The notes under the pieces were generated by a model. That model was not told where the DNA came from and searched no databases. It saw nothing but the letters and a program-made list of their open reading frames with translations. Position numbers and translations under genes: made by a program. A stretch of 64,000 bases of DNA. Source: Xanthobacter sp. NM-59 (GTDB taxonomy: Bacteria; Pseudomonadota; Alphaproteobacteria; Rhizobiales; Xanthobacteraceae). The DNA lies in contig NZ_JACBFQ010000011.1 in NCBI RefSeq assembly GCF_021401125.1, forward strand, positions 1 to 64,000, in the 5' to 3' direction. Shown in pieces: positions 54,630 to 64,000 of this stretch (its first letter is position 1; every line of letters begins with the position of its first letter).

Positions 54630-54710
54630 AACCGGCGCCGCGGCCGCTACCGCCGGCGCCGGTTTCCTTCATGGGCACGGCCCCCGGTTCCGGGAACCGG
54701 GGGCCGTGCC
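54630..54710. terminator. Two hairpins between convergent genes
   Basis: The first, AACCGGCGCCG/CGGCGCCGGTT (54630-54664), is followed by TTCC. The second is an almost continuous palindrome (54674-54710) with 18-bp arms around a single G. Both sit between the pump gene and the convergent HdeD-family gene and would end transcripts from either side. T-tracts are poor. Confidence 0.6.
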
Positions 54711-54729
54711 GCGTTCAGGTCGTGTGCGT

Positions 54730-55305
54730 TCAGGCGCGCTTCTCGCGCAGGGCCAGGCCGAAGAAGACGGTGCCGACGCCGTTGACGATGAGGTCGATGC
54801 CCAGGAACAGGCCGAGGATGTAAAGCGAGTTCACCGGCCACTGGGCGATGATGATGGCGCCCAGCAGCAACGTGATGAAGCCGGAGAAGACAATCCAGCC
54901 CCAGCCGCCGCCCGCGCGCGAGCCGAAGCCGGCGGCGATGCGGAAGATGCCTTCCACCGCCAGCGCCACGCCGATGAGCAGGGTGAAGATGCCCGCGCCC
55001 AGGGCCGGGTTGTACATGATGAGGCCGCCGGCCACGACATAGAGCAGGCCGGCCAGCAGCCAGTAGAAGAACTGGCCCCAGCCCTGCACCCGGAAGGCGT
55101 GGATGACCTGGATGACGCCACCCACCAGGATGAGCGCGCCCACATAGATGGTGACGCCGAGGGTGAACAGCAGCACGTGGCCGAGCGCGATGAGACCCAG
55201 CACCACGAAGGCGATGCCGAGGGCAACGAACCAGCCCCAATTGGCCCGGATGGCGTGCAGGCGGTCGGCGACCGCGGACGCCGGAGTGGATGCAGGCATT
55301 GTCAT
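54730..55305 (-). CDS. HdeD family (DUF308) membrane protein
   Basis: Protein of 191 residues with six predicted transmembrane helices in three pairs, starting after a short cytoplasmic N-terminus (RLHAIRANWGWFVALGIAFVVLGLIAL). The repeated pattern of small-residue-rich helices (VGGVIQVIHAFRVQGW, VALAVEGIFRIAAGFGSR) is that of HdeD/DUF308 proteins, linked to acid resistance in enterics but otherwise uncharacterised. Start at 55303-55305. Confidence 0.9.
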   Translation of the reverse strand: MTMPASTPASAVADRLHAIRANWGWFVALGIAFVVLGLIALGHVLLFTLGVTIYVGALILVGGVIQVIHAFRVQGWGQFFYWLLAGLLYVVAGGLIMYNPALGAGIFTLLIGVALAVEGIFRIAAGFGSRAGGGWGWIVFSGFITLLLGAIIIAQWPVNSLYILGLFLGIDLIVNGVGTVFFGLALREKRA

Positions 55306-55774
55306 GTTACCGTCTCCAGATGGGAGCTTGTGAGCATCGCGCAGGTGAGCTCCTGTCGTCCCCACGATCATACAGGAGGAAAGCGCGCCACAGAATGTGG
55401 CTAAAGTGTGCGAGCTATACCATGACGTGCGCGATCCGCGAGGGAAAGAACGCGGAGCATCGCGGCGCGGGCCACGGCCTGGTTGCGTATACGGTTGGAG
55501 ATGTCGCCGGCGCCTGTCCTTGCGCGCCCTCCCGACGCAAGAGCCAATCAATCTCTATCGCGGCGCTCTCGCTTGCCGCCAGGAGGGGCGGGCCAGCTGC
55601 TTCGGTTCCGCCCATGGGTGGCGCCGCTGTGTTTTCAAGGCCATGTGCCTGCGCCGTTTCCTTCGCGGGAAAGGTTGCCCGCTTCACTTGAGGAGCCGTC
55701 GGGGGCGGCCTTTGCCCACGGCCCGGAGGGGTGGGCGGATCATGACGCATCGGGCGTGAAAAAGAGCCGCGCGC
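55306..55774. other. Gene-free stretch
   Basis: About 470 bp. Open frames exist on both strands, but their composition (Arg, Cys and Pro rich) is that of noncoding sequence, and none has a ribosome-binding site. The part next to 55305 must hold the HdeD-family promoter. Confidence 0.5.
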
Positions 55775-55816
55775 AAAAGCAAAAGGCGCGCCGGTGAGGG
55801 CGCGCCTTTTGCTTTT
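55775..55816 (-). terminator. Terminator of the L,D-transpeptidase gene
   Basis: A perfect 18-bp stem: AAAAGCAAAAGGCGCGCC against its complement, with a 6-nt loop. The A-rich base on one side and T-rich base on the other make it work in either direction. It lies 17 bp beyond the stop codon. Confidence 0.85.
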
Positions 55817-55833
55817 CGGGGCAGATGAGCGGG

Positions 55834-56970
55834 TCAGTGACCGGCGCTGGCGGAAGGTGTGCCGGCTGCGTTCGCCTGAACCGTGGGAGAGGACGGCTTG
55901 GGCAGGATCACCACCTTGGTGCCCACATTCGCGCGGTCGAACAGGTCTTCCACATCGTTGTTGAGCATGCGGATGCAGCCGGACGACACGAACTTGCCGA
56001 TGGTCTGGGGCTCGTTGGTGCCGTGGATGCGGTAGATGGTGCCGCCCAGATAGAGCGCGCGAGCGCCCATCGGGTTACCGGGTCCGCCGGCCATGAAGCG
56101 CGGCAGATAGGGCTGGCGCTGGATCATCTCCGTCGGCGGGCGCCAATCGGGCCATTCCGCCTTGCGGGAGATGCGCTCGGTACCGGACCAGGTGAAGCCT
56201 TCGCGGCCCACGCCGATGCCATAGCGCACGGCCTTGCCGCCGCCGAGGACATAGTAAAGGTAGGTGTTCGGCGTATCGATGATGATGGTGCCGGCCGGCT
56301 GGGTGGTCACATAATCCACCGTCTGGCGGCGGAAGCGATCCGGAACCGGTTCGGCGGGATCCACGTCCTCGATACGGGGGCCGGAGGGGGCCTCCTGGGT
56401 GCCGGGCACCACGGCGGCGTTGGGGCTATACACCCCCGCCGGCGGCGTGACCGCGGCGGAAGCCTGATTGCCATAGCCATAACGGGGCGACTGCTGTCCG
56501 GCGCCGCTGCGATAGGCGGGCTGACCATAAGGCGGCTGGGGATAGGACACAGAGGCCTGCTCGGACGTCGCCGCCGAGGGCGCCTGTCCATAGCCGGACT
56601 GAGTCGCCCCGGACTGCTGGTAGGGCGACTGCTGGTAGCTCGCCTGCGGATAAGCGGGCTGCTGATAGGTCGTGGCGTTCGCCTGGCCGCCATAGGACGG
56701 CGCCTGCTGATACCCGCTGGGCGGGGCGACCTCGGAGCGCTCGACTTCGCCGCCAGCCGCGGAGGGCGTGCGGGCGTAAGGATCGCTGTATCCGGGAGGG
56801 GCTGCATTATAGCTGCCGCTGACCGAGCCGGGAGGAACGGTGCCGGTCTCGTCCCCCGCTCCGTACTGGCTGGTGCCGTAACCGGAATTGTACGCGCCCT
56901 GCGCAAAGGCCGGCACGGTGAAAAGCGACGCCCCGAAGGTGGCGAGGAGGAGTTTCTGGCGCAACGTCAT
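55834..56970 (-). CDS. L,D-transpeptidase (YkuD/ErfK family)
   Basis: Protein of 378 residues. The signal peptide MTLRQKLLLATFGASLFTVPAFAQ is followed by a low-complexity region rich in Tyr, Gln, Pro, Ser and Gly (about 25-205; YQQPAYPQASYQQSPYQQS), probably a flexible wall-spanning linker. The YkuD domain (about 225-355) has IHGTNEPQTIGKFVSSGCIRM with the catalytic Cys and upstream His. Such enzymes form 3-3 peptidoglycan cross-links or attach outer membrane proteins to the wall. The ATG at 56968-56970 gives the signal peptide. The Tyr/Gln-rich linker is unusually long. Confidence 0.93.
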   Translation of the reverse strand: MTLRQKLLLATFGASLFTVPAFAQGAYNSGYGTSQYGAGDETGTVPPGSVSGSYNAAPPGYSDPYARTPSAAGGEVERSEVAPPSGYQQAPSYGGQANATTYQQPAYPQASYQQSPYQQSGATQSGYGQAPSAATSEQASVSYPQPPYGQPAYRSGAGQQSPRYGYGNQASAAVTPPAGVYSPNAAVVPGTQEAPSGPRIEDVDPAEPVPDRFRRQTVDYVTTQPAGTIIIDTPNTYLYYVLGGGKAVRYGIGVGREGFTWSGTERISRKAEWPDWRPPTEMIQRQPYLPRFMAGGPGNPMGARALYLGGTIYRIHGTNEPQTIGKFVSSGCIRMLNNDVEDLFDRANVGTKVVILPKPSSPTVQANAAGTPSASAGH

Positions 56971-57186
56971 GAGATTGGAGTTAACCCTGAAACGTGACGA
57001 AATTGGAAACGGGCGAGAATAATTTTTCGACACGTTGAGGCTGAGGTTGTACGCCCGGCATTGCCCCGCGCGACGTCAGGCACGACCCTCGAAGTCCGCA
57101 TGTACCCCGCCTCCGTCCCCGGAGCAACGCGCGCAGCTGCAACGCCGCATATCGTGATCGGTATGGCTTGCGCGGGCCTCTCGCTC

Positions 57187-57224
57187 TTGAAATGGCGACG
57201 GAAGAGATATAAAGATATCTTTAT
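57187..57224 (+). promoter_or_regulatory. Promoter and palindromic operator of the SahR-like gene
   Basis: TTGAAA at 57187-57192 and TATAAA at 57208-57213 (15-bp spacer). A perfect 16-bp palindrome ATAAAGATATCTTTAT (57209-57224) overlaps the -10 box and the first two bases of the ATG. The transcript would begin near 57220, so the mRNA may be almost leaderless. It is a strong candidate for autoregulation by the encoded ArsR-type protein. Confidence 0.6.
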
Positions 57225-58272
57225 GTCTCTTCCTGAGAGCGCCGCGCGCCTGTCCTTTCCCGCCCTGCTGGAAGCCTTGAAGGCCGGCGGGGAGGATACG
57301 CGTCTGCGCCTTCTTTCGGTGCTGGGAGAGGCGGAGCTGACGGTGTCGGACCTGACGGAGATCATGGGCCAGTCGCAGCCGCGCATCTCCCGCCATCTGA
57401 AGCTGCTGGCGGAGGCGGGGCTGCTGGAGCGGCATCGCGAGGCGAGCTGGATCTTCTATCGCCGCACCAATGAGGGTCCCCTGGGCCGGGTTGCCACGCG
57501 CCTGCTCGATCTGCTTGATCCGGACGACCCCGTGCTCGCGCGTGACCGCGAGCGGCTGGAGGCGGTACGGGCGGCTCGCGCCGCCGCGGCCCAGGGCTAT
57601 TTCGCCAGCCATGCCCGCGAATGGGATGAGATCCGCAAGCTGCATGTGCCCGAGGCGGCGGTGGAAGCGGCGGTGCGGAACGTTCTGGCGGATGCACCGG
57701 TCCGCTCGCTGCTGGACCTGGGTACCGGCACCGGGCGCATGCTTGAATTGTTCGCGGGCGACATCGAGCGGGGCCTCGGCCTTGATCTGTCGCCGGAAAT
57801 GCTGGCGGTGGCGCGCACCAATCTGGAGCGCGCCGGCATCCGCCATTGCCTGCTGCGGCAGGGCGATGCGTATGCGGTGCCGGCGCCGCGTGATTCGTTC
57901 GACGCTGTCATCGTGCATCAGGTGCTGCACTATCTGGACGACGCGGGCCGCGCGCTCATGGAGGCGGCGCGGGTGCTGAAGCCGGGCGGGCGGCTGCTGG
58001 TGGTGGATTTCGCGCCCCATGATCTTGAGTTTCTGCGAGAGGCCCACGCCCACCGGCGTCTCGGCTTCGCGCGCGAGACGGTGGAAGGCTGGCTGACCCA
58101 GGCGGGCCTGCAGCCGGAGCGCTTCGAAATGCTGGCGCCCGAGCATGGGCGTGAGGAAGGGCTGACGGTCTCCCTGTGGCTGGCGCGCGATCCGCGCGTG
58201 GCGGCGGGGAGCACCGAGGCTGAGCAGGCTGCATCGCCCGAAGCGGGCGCGGCCGACAGGGAGGTGGCGTGA
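57223..58272 (+). CDS. ArsR-type regulator fused to a SAM-methyltransferase domain (SahR-like)
   Basis: Protein of 349 residues. An ArsR winged helix (about 10-95; LTVSDLTEIMGQSQPRISRHLKLLAEAGLLERHREASWIFYR) precedes a class I methyltransferase-like domain (about 130-320) with motif I LLDLGTGTGRMLEL and FDAVIVHQVLHYLDDAG. This architecture beside metF and metH is that of SahR, which senses S-adenosylhomocysteine and represses methionine-cycle genes. Whether it methylates anything is unknown. ATG 57223 is the only start giving the family N-terminus. Its stop codon overlaps the metF start by one base. Confidence 0.87.
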   Translation: MSLPESAARLSFPALLEALKAGGEDTRLRLLSVLGEAELTVSDLTEIMGQSQPRISRHLKLLAEAGLLERHREASWIFYRRTNEGPLGRVATRLLDLLDPDDPVLARDRERLEAVRAARAAAAQGYFASHAREWDEIRKLHVPEAAVEAAVRNVLADAPVRSLLDLGTGTGRMLELFAGDIERGLGLDLSPEMLAVARTNLERAGIRHCLLRQGDAYAVPAPRDSFDAVIVHQVLHYLDDAGRALMEAARVLKPGGRLLVVDFAPHDLEFLREAHAHRRLGFARETVEGWLTQAGLQPERFEMLAPEHGREEGLTVSLWLARDPRVAAGSTEAEQAASPEAGAADREVA

Positions 58273-59240
58273 TGAGCGGGCAGCCGGGGATCCTCGCAGG
58301 GGCCGAACATGTGCGGGCGAGCCGTGAGATGGGCCGCGCGCCCGTTTCCGTCTCCTTCGAGTTCTTTCCGCCCAAGACCGAGGAGATGGAGAAGACCCTG
58401 TGGGCCTCCATCGGCCGGCTGGCGCCGCTCCATCCGGAATTCGTCTCAGTGACCTATGGCGCCGGCGGCTCCACGCGCGAGCGCACCCACGCCACCGTGG
58501 CGCGCATCGTGAAGGAGACGGACCTTGCCCCCGCGGCCCACCTCACCTGCGTCAACGCCACCCGCGAGGAAGTGGATGCGGTGATCCGCTCCTATGGCGA
58601 AGCGGGCGTGAAGCACATCGTCGCCCTGCGCGGCGACCCGCCCGCGGGCGTCGGCACCCACTATGAGCCCACGCCGGGCGGCTATGCCTATGCGGCGGAC
58701 CTCGTCGCCGGGATCAAGCGCATCGGCGATTTCGAGGTGTCGGTTTCCGCCTATCCGGAGAAGCATCCGGAAAGCCCGTCCATCGAGGCGGATATCGACG
58801 TGCTGAAGGCCAAGGTGGATGCGGGCGCCACCCGCGCCATCACCCAGTTCTTCTTCGAGAACGACGTTTACTTCCGTTATCTGGACAGGGTGCGGGCGCG
58901 CGGCATCGACATTCCCATCGTGCCAGGCCTGTTGCCGGTGACCAATTTCAAGCAGGCCTCGAACTTCGCCACCCGCACGGGGGCGAGCGTGCCGGCCTGG
59001 CTGCTCAAGCGGTTCGAGGGGCTGGATGACGATCCCGAGACCCGCAAGCTCATCGCCGCCGCGGTGGCGGCCGAGCAGGTGACCGACCTCGTTGATCGGG
59101 GTGTCACGGACATCCACTTCTATACGCTGAACCGCGCCGACCTTGTTTATGCCATCTGCCACCTGCTGGGTCTGCGCCCCCAGGCGGCGCAGGGCGCGGC
59201 ACAGGGGGCGGCGGCCGGAGCGCAAGCGCTCGCTGTCTGA
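58272..59240 (+). CDS. metF: 5,10-methylenetetrahydrofolate reductase
   Basis: Protein of 322 residues. The family signature [16 protein letters not shown] near 30 includes the catalytic Glu. Further motifs are [39 protein letters not shown] (FAD-binding Asp) and [15 protein letters not shown]. It makes 5-methyltetrahydrofolate for MetH. The C-terminal [18 protein letters not shown] tail is low complexity. It is co-transcribed with the SahR-like gene and metH (115-bp gap). Confidence 0.95.
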   Translation: MSGQPGILAGAEHVRASREMGRAPVSVSFEFFPPKTEEMEKTLWASIGRLAPLHPEFVSVTYGAGGSTRERTHATVARIVKETDLAPAAHLTCVNATREEVDAVIRSYGEAGVKHIVALRGDPPAGVGTHYEPTPGGYAYAADLVAGIKRIGDFEVSVSAYPEKHPESPSIEADIDVLKAKVDAGATRAITQFFFENDVYFRYLDRVRARGIDIPIVPGLLPVTNFKQASNFATRTGASVPAWLLKRFEGLDDDPETRKLIAAAVAAEQVTDLVDRGVTDIHFYTLNRADLVYAICHLLGLRPQAAQGAAQGAAAGAQALAV

Positions 59241-59355
59241 GATTTCCGGACCGGCGTCGGGCCTGACGGCTCCGGCGCCCGGTCCCCCGCACATTTCCCT
59301 TTTTCCGAACGAGGCGGCCTTCGGGCCATGCCCCGAGCCTCAAAGAGCCCCAATC

Positions 59356-62300
59356 ATGTCCGCCACCGCTGCCAATGATGTCTTCGCCGCTTTGACCGCC
59401 GCCGCGCGGGAACGCATCCTGGTGCTGGACGGCGCCATGGGCACCATGATTCAGGCCCTGAAGCTGGACGAGGCGGGCTATCGCGGCGCGCGCTTCAAGG
59501 ACTGGCCGCGCGACGTGCGCGGCAACAACGACCTGTTGAGCCTCACCCAGCCCGACGCGGTGCGGGAGATCCACCTCAAATATTTCCGCGCCGGCGCCGA
59601 TATCGTCGAGACCAACACCTTTTCTGGCACCTCCATCGCCCAGGCCGATTATGGCATGGAGGCCATCGTCTACGAGCTGAACTTCGAGAGCGCCCGCCTC
59701 GCCAAGGAGGCGGCGGTGCTGGCGGAAAAGGAAGACGGTCGCCGCCGCTTCGTGGCCGGCGCCTTCGGCCCCACCAACCGCACCGCCTCCATCTCGCCGG
59801 ACGTGAACGATCCCGGCTTCCGGGCCGTGACCTTCGATGATCTCGCCAAAGCCTATGGCGAGCAGGCGCGCGGCCTCATCGCTGGCGGGGCGGACATCCT
59901 GCTGGTGGAGACCATTTTCGACACCCTGAACGCCAAGGCGGCTTTGTTCGCCATTGAGGGGCTGTTCGACGAGCTTGGCATCCGCCTGCCGGTGATGATC
60001 TCTGGCACCATCACCGACCTGTCGGGCCGCACCCTTTCGGGCCAGACGCCTTCGGCCTTCTGGTATTCCCTGCGCCACGCGCAGCCTTTCTCCATCGGCC
60101 TCAATTGCGCGCTGGGCGCCAGGGAGATGCGGGCCCACATCGCCGAGATCGGCCGGGTGGCCGACACCTTCGTGTGCGCCTATCCCAATGCCGGCCTGCC
60201 CAACGAGTTCGGCCTCTATGACGAGAGCCCCGAGGCCATGGCGGCCCTGGTGGGCGAGTTCGCCACCTCCGGTCTCGTGAACGTGGTGGGCGGCTGCTGC
60301 GGCACCACGCCGGACCACATCCGGGCCATTGCCGGCGCGGTGAAGGGCATCAAGCCCCGCGTGGTGCCGGAGCTGGAGCCGCGGCTGCGCCTGTCGGGCC
60401 TAGAGCCGTTCGAGCTGACGCGTGAGATCCCGTTCGTGAATGTGGGCGAGCGCACCAACGTCACCGGCTCGGCGCGTTTCCGCAAGCTCATCACCAATGG
60501 CGACTTCCCTGCGGCGCTCGCGGTGGCGCGCGACCAGGTGGAAAGCGGCGCCCAGGTGATCGACATCAACATGGACGAGGGCCTGCTCGACAGCGAGGCC
60601 GCCATGGTCACCTTCCTCAACCTCGTGGCCTCGGAACCCGACATCGCCCGCGTGCCGGTGATGGTGGACAGTTCCAAGTGGGACATCATCGAGGCGGGGC
60701 TGAAGCGCCTGCAGGGCAAGGGCATCGTCAATTCCATCTCCCTCAAGGAGGGGGAGGAGGCGTTCCGCGAAAAGGCGCGGCTGGTGCGCCGCTATGGCGC
60801 CGCCGTGGTGGTGATGGCCTTCGACGAGGAGGGCCAAGCCGACACCTATGAGCGCAAGACCACCATCTGCAAGCGCGCCTACGGCATCCTGACCGGCATG
60901 GGCTTCCCTCCCGAGGACATCATCTTCGATCCCAACATCTTCGCGGTGGCCACCGGCATCGAGGAGCATTCGGGCTATGGCGTCGCCTTCATCGAGGCGA
61001 CCCGCTGGATCCGGCAGGGCCTGCCTTACGCCCATGTGTCGGGCGGCGTCTCGAACCTGTCCTTCTCGTTCCGCGGCAACGAGCCGGTGCGCGAGGCCAT
61101 GCACGCGGTGTTCCTCTATCATGCCATCCAGGCGGGCATGGATATGGGCATCGTCAATGCCGGCCAGCTCGCCGTTTATGACGAGATCGAGCCGGCCTTG
61201 CGGGAGGCCTGCGAGGACGTGGTGCTGAACCGCCGCGCCGACGCCACCGAGCGGTTGCTCGCCATGGCCGAGGGCTTCAAGGGCCAGGGCAAGGAGAAGA
61301 AGGAAGCCGACCTCACCTGGCGCACCTGGCCGGTGGAGAAGCGGCTGGAGCACGCGCTGGTCAACGGCATCACCGATTATGTGGAGGCCGACACCGAGGA
61401 GGCCCGCGCCAAGGCCGAGCGGCCTCTGCACGTGATCGAGGGCCCGCTGATGGCGGGCATGAACGTGGTGGGCGACCTGTTCGGCGCCGGCAAGATGTTC
61501 CTGCCCCAGGTGGTGAAGTCGGCCCGCGTGATGAAGCAGGCGGTGGCCTATCTTATGCCCTTCATGGAGAAGGAAAAGGCGGAGATGGGCCTTTCCGCCT
61601 CCTCCGCCGCCGGCAAGATCCTGATGGCGACCGTAAAGGGCGATGTCCACGACATCGGCAAGAACATCGTGGGCGTGGTGCTCCAGTGCAATAATTACGA
61701 GGTCATCGACCTCGGCGTGATGGTGCCCACGGCCAAGATCCTGGAAACCGCGAAGGCGGAGAAGGTGGACGTGATCGGCCTTTCCGGCCTCATCACCCCG
61801 TCCCTGGACGAGATGGTGAACGTGGCTTCTGAGATGGAGCGCGAGGGCTTTTCCGTGCCCCTGCTCATCGGCGGCGCCACCACCTCGCGGGTCCACACCG
61901 CGGTGAAGATCTCGCCCCAATATGAGCGCGGGCAGGCGGTCTACGTCACCGATGCGAGCCGCGCGGTGGGCGTTGTCTCCAACCTGCTCAATGCCGAGAC
62001 GCGCGGATCCTACGTCGCCGACATTCGCGCCGAATACCAGAAGCTGGCCGATGCCCATGCCCGCGCCGATGCCGCCAAGCAGCGCGTGCCTTTGGCCAAG
62101 GCGCGCGAGAACGGCCTGAAGCTGGACTTCTCCAATTATGTGCCGCCCAAGCCGAAGATCGTCGGCGCCGAGGTGTTCGAGGATTACGATCTGGCCGACC
62201 TCGTGCCCTATATCGACTGGACGCCCTTCTTCCAGTCCTGGGAGCTGACGGGGCGCTATCCGGCCATCCTTCAGGACCCGGTGGTGGGCGAGCCGGCCCG

Positions 62301-63084
62301 GGCGCTGTTCAACGATGCCCAGGTGATGCTGAAGAAGATGGTGGAGGAAAAGTGGGTGACCGCCCGCGCCGTCATCGGCTTCTGGCCGGCGAATTCGGTG
62401 GGCGACGATATCGTGCTGTTCCGCGACGACAGCCGCGCCAATCCGCTCACCACCCTGCACACCCTGCGCCAGCAGCTGGCGAAACGTGAGGGGCGGTTCA
62501 ACCTCGCCCTCGCCGACTTCGTGGCGCCCATGGAAAGCGGCGTGGCTGATTATGTGGGCGGCTTCGCGGTGACCGCCGGCATCGGCGAGGACGAGCGGGT
62601 GGAGGCCTTCAAGGCGGCCCATGATGACTATTCCGCCATCATGCTGAAGGCGTTGTGCGACCGCCTCGCGGAGGCTTTCGCCGAGCGCATGCACCAGCTC
62701 GTACGCACCAAATATTGGGGCTATGCGCCGGATGAGGCGCTCTCCAACGACGAACTGATTGCCGAGACCTATCGCGGCATCCGCCCGGCGCCGGGCTATC
62801 CGGCCCAGCCCGATCACACCGAGAAGGGCACACTGTTCTCGCTGCTGCACGCCACCGACGCGGTGGGCATCCGCCTGACGGAGAGCTTCGCCATGTGGCC
62901 GGGGGCGGCGGTGTCGGGGCTTTATTTCGCCCATCCGGAGGCCGCCTATTTCGGCGTCGGCCGCATCGAGCGCGATCAGGTGGAGGATTACGCCGCCCGC
63001 AAAGAATGGACGGTGGCGGAAGCCGAGAAGTGGCTCGCCCCCATCCTCAATTACGACCCCGCCCGCCAGGCGGCGGCGGAGTGA
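59356..63084 (+). CDS. metH: Cobalamin-dependent methionine synthase
   Basis: Protein of 1242 residues, full length, all four modules. Homocysteine domain (about 15-330) with zinc Cys in GLNCALG and [10 protein letters not shown]. Pterin domain (about 360-620) starting [16 protein letters not shown]. Cobalamin domain (about 660-890) with [14 protein letters not shown], whose His coordinates cobalt. Activation domain (about 910-1235) with [15 protein letters not shown] for SAM binding. The ATG at 59356 gives the family N-terminus. No cobalamin riboswitch is apparent in the 115-bp leader. Confidence 0.97.
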   Translation: MSATAANDVFAALTAAARERILVLDGAMGTMIQALKLDEAGYRGARFKDWPRDVRGNNDLLSLTQPDAVREIHLKYFRAGADIVETNTFSGTSIAQADYGMEAIVYELNFESARLAKEAAVLAEKEDGRRRFVAGAFGPTNRTASISPDVNDPGFRAVTFDDLAKAYGEQARGLIAGGADILLVETIFDTLNAKAALFAIEGLFDELGIRLPVMISGTITDLSGRTLSGQTPSAFWYSLRHAQPFSIGLNCALGAREMRAHIAEIGRVADTFVCAYPNAGLPNEFGLYDESPEAMAALVGEFATSGLVNVVGGCCGTTPDHIRAIAGAVKGIKPRVVPELEPRLRLSGLEPFELTREIPFVNVGERTNVTGSARFRKLITNGDFPAALAVARDQVESGAQVIDINMDEGLLDSEAAMVTFLNLVASEPDIARVPVMVDSSKWDIIEAGLKRLQGKGIVNSISLKEGEEAFREKARLVRRYGAAVVVMAFDEEGQADTYERKTTICKRAYGILTGMGFPPEDIIFDPNIFAVATGIEEHSGYGVAFIEATRWIRQGLPYAHVSGGVSNLSFSFRGNEPVREAMHAVFLYHAIQAGMDMGIVNAGQLAVYDEIEPALREACEDVVLNRRADATERLLAMAEGFKGQGKEKKEADLTWRTWPVEKRLEHALVNGITDYVEADTEEARAKAERPLHVIEGPLMAGMNVVGDLFGAGKMFLPQVVKSARVMKQAVAYLMPFMEKEKAEMGLSASSAAGKILMATVKGDVHDIGKNIVGVVLQCNNYEVIDLGVMVPTAKILETAKAEKVDVIGLSGLITPSLDEMVNVASEMEREGFSVPLLIGGATTSRVHTAVKISPQYERGQAVYVTDASRAVGVVSNLLNAETRGSYVADIRAEYQKLADAHARADAAKQRVPLAKARENGLKLDFSNYVPPKPKIVGAEVFEDYDLADLVPYIDWTPFFQSWELTGRYPAILQDPVVGEPARALFNDAQVMLKKMVEEKWVTARAVIGFWPANSVGDDIVLFRDDSRANPLTTLHTLRQQLAKREGRFNLALADFVAPMESGVADYVGGFAVTAGIGEDERVEAFKAAHDDYSAIMLKALCDRLAEAFAERMHQLVRTKYWGYAPDEALSNDELIAETYRGIRPAPGYPAQPDHTEKGTLFSLLHATDAVGIRLTESFAMWPGAAVSGLYFAHPEAAYFGVGRIERDQVEDYAARKEWTVAEAEKWLAPILNYDPARQAAAE

Positions 63085-63086
63085 TG

Positions 63087-63129
63087 GGGCCCACGCCACT
63101 CTGCTTTAGCTACAGAGTGGCGTGGGCCC
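63087..63129. terminator. Perfect 17-bp hairpin after metH
   Basis: The arm from 63087 to 63103 is an exact complement of 63113-63129, with a 9-nt loop CTTTAGCTA. It begins 2 nt after the metH stop. No T-tract follows, so it may be a processing or Rho-linked end, or the trace of an insertion boundary. Confidence 0.6.
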
Positions 63130-63280
63130 GCGCGTTCATGATTAGAAATGTAGGGCCTGATCCGCTCCCACTGCGATGCAGGGATCCAAGTATCTCCGCA
63201 TCGTTAAGTGCCTCATCAGCGTGCGCACTCACCTCTTGGCGAGTTCTGTGATCAGATTGAGAGCGGATCCTATCTCTGGC

Positions 63281-63481
63281 CTAGCGGCTGGTACCGTTGG
63301 TCACTTCCCCCGTCTCTGCTGGTTTGGCGTTGTTACCAGCGGGTGCGGGGCCGTGCTGAAGCAGGCGCTTGAGGCGGTTGACGTGGCGAGCGGCGGCTTC
63401 CCCGTCCTTCACCCGCACATTATCAAAGACACGATCGCTAATGTAGCAATCTACATCCTTGAATTTGAGGGCGAGAACCAT
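63281..63481 (-). CDS. Hypothetical small protein
   Basis: Protein of 66 residues, no family recognised. It begins MVLALKFKDVDCYISDRVFDNVRVKD and ends in a polar tail. GGGAG lies 8 nt before the ATG. The sequence here is less GC-rich than the rest of the window, and the residue make-up (Lys, Asp, Asn) is not that of a shadow frame. It is 50 bp downstream of another unknown gene on the same strand. Weakly supported. Confidence 0.35.
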   Translation of the reverse strand: MVLALKFKDVDCYISDRVFDNVRVKDGEAAARHVNRLKRLLQHGPAPAGNNAKPAETGEVTNGTSR

Positions 63482-63531
63482 GACGACAACTCCCAGTGGA
63501 GTTTGAAATTAGCCGGCCCTTACGGCCGATG

Positions 63532-63993
63532 TCAAATCAAGGCCATGACCCAGAAGGTGCGGCCAATGGGGTCCGAACCTGTCTCAAAGATGGAATATCC
63601 CAATTCTCTCAGATGCACGCTCAACAATTCGTGTTTCACCATGGCCTTAGGAGGGCATAGGCGTGTTTTCGTGACACGGTAGAGCACTCTGGGGCGGACC
63701 TTTCGGATCAAGGTTGAGCAGCTCTCCAACACGACGGGCATCACTAGGCCGCGGATTTGTGACGGAATGTAATTGCGGGCGATATTCCGGTCCTGCGTTG
63801 AAAATGGCGGACTGGGTTCATCCAAAGAGGCGCAGGTCACCGAGAATGAAAATTCATGGAACCATGAGCTGAGTGGGCGAACATGCTGGTTGGTGGTATA
63901 ATTCAACTCACAGTCTATGGACACGATCCGACCCGAGCTTCGGCACAGCGCGATGGGCACAACCGTCGAATAGTCGCGACCATCACCTTCCAT
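63532..63993 (-). CDS. Hypothetical protein, possibly extending beyond the window
   Basis: At least 153 residues, no family recognised. The composition is balanced, with frequent Thr, Ser, Val and Ile, unlike noncoding frames elsewhere in the window. No signal peptide or membrane segment; five Cys. The frame stays open through the window end, so the true start may lie outside. The lower GC content from about 63130 onward suggests acquired DNA. It may be the upstream partner of the small gene at 63281. Confidence 0.5.
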   Translation of the reverse strand: MEGDGRDYSTVVPIALCRSSGRIVSIDCELNYTTNQHVRPLSSWFHEFSFSVTCASLDEPSPPFSTQDRNIARNYIPSQIRGLVMPVVLESCSTLIRKVRPRVLYRVTKTRLCPPKAMVKHELLSVHLRELGYSIFETGSDPIGRTFWVMALI

Positions 63994-64000
63994 GTCTATT

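Noticed and set aside
55397..55759. 120-codon open frame in the gap before the transpeptidase terminator
   Set aside because: Cys/Arg-rich, no ribosome-binding site, no similarity that I recognise.
59241..59355. Cobalamin or SAM riboswitch before metH
   Set aside because: The 115-bp spacer shows no B12-box-like or SAM-II-like element that I can recognise.
60400..63099. 899-codon open frame antisense to metH
   Set aside because: Mirror of metH codon bias; no protein-like features.

Overview
The window is about 64 kb of GC-rich, densely packed chromosome with many 1-4 bp gene overlaps. The gene repertoire is alphaproteobacterial: SecB, CpdR beside N-formylglutamate amidohydrolase and HisN, divergent argH/tlpA, tandem AbcR-type sRNAs, and a DUF1674 succinate dehydrogenase assembly factor. 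A complete pqqABCDE set followed by fhcBADC (tetrahydromethanopterin-linked formaldehyde oxidation) indicates a methylotroph. A Hyphomicrobiales member of the Xanthobacteraceae type (Xanthobacter, Ancylobacter or relatives) fits best; this is inference, because no rRNA is present. I saw no insertion sequence, prophage or CRISPR array.

Layout. 0.2-3.5 kb: DUF1674, secB and an OmpR-type two-component system. 3.7-8.1 kb: pqqA (25 codons), pqqB-E and two small exported proteins of unknown function. 8.5-13.7 kb: fhcB, fhcA, fhcD, fhcC and a c-type cytochrome. Together these make the methanol dehydrogenase cofactor, carry out the formyltransferase/hydrolase step that yields formate, and supply a periplasmic electron carrier. 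14.1-16.4 kb: a bidirectional terminator, a parS-like 16-mer, argH and tlpA. 16.7-23.3 kb: a four-gene polysaccharide cluster (wecB, a BcsB-like protein, an NfrB-like glycosyltransferase with two MshEN-type modules, a putative glycosidase) that looks c-di-GMP controlled. 23.3-28.7 kb: a leucine/isovalerate degradation operon (mccB, methylglutaconyl-CoA hydratase, mccA, mvaB). 29.0-38.6 kb: a TetR regulator divergent from a branched-chain-type ABC transporter with two acyl-CoA ligase-family genes.

38.6-43.4 kb: hemH, tRNA-Val(GAC), cpdR, N-formylglutamate amidohydrolase, two tandem AbcR-like sRNAs and hisN. 43.4-49.3 kb: a lysophospholipase-like hydrolase, a small exported protein, an Hsp20 gene behind a ROSE-like RNA thermometer, a D-2-hydroxyacid dehydrogenase, and a polar amino acid ABC system with a fused binding protein-permease. 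49.4-54.6 kb: a TetR regulator and an RND pump sharing a matching operator. 54.7-57.0 kb: an HdeD/DUF308 protein and an L,D-transpeptidase. 57.2-63.1 kb: a SahR-like regulator, metF and metH. 63.1-64.0 kb: a compositionally different tail with one or two unknown genes.

The strongest unexpected observations are three. The identical core of the tandem AbcR-like RNAs can pair over 15 bp, with one bulge, with the livK ribosome-binding region in the same window. The wecB/bcsB/nfrB-like/glycosidase cluster may be an alphaproteobacterial relative of the E. coli Nfr polysaccharide pathway, organised with a BcsB-like partner. Matched 22-bp operators lie upstream of the TetR gene and of the RND pump it probably controls.
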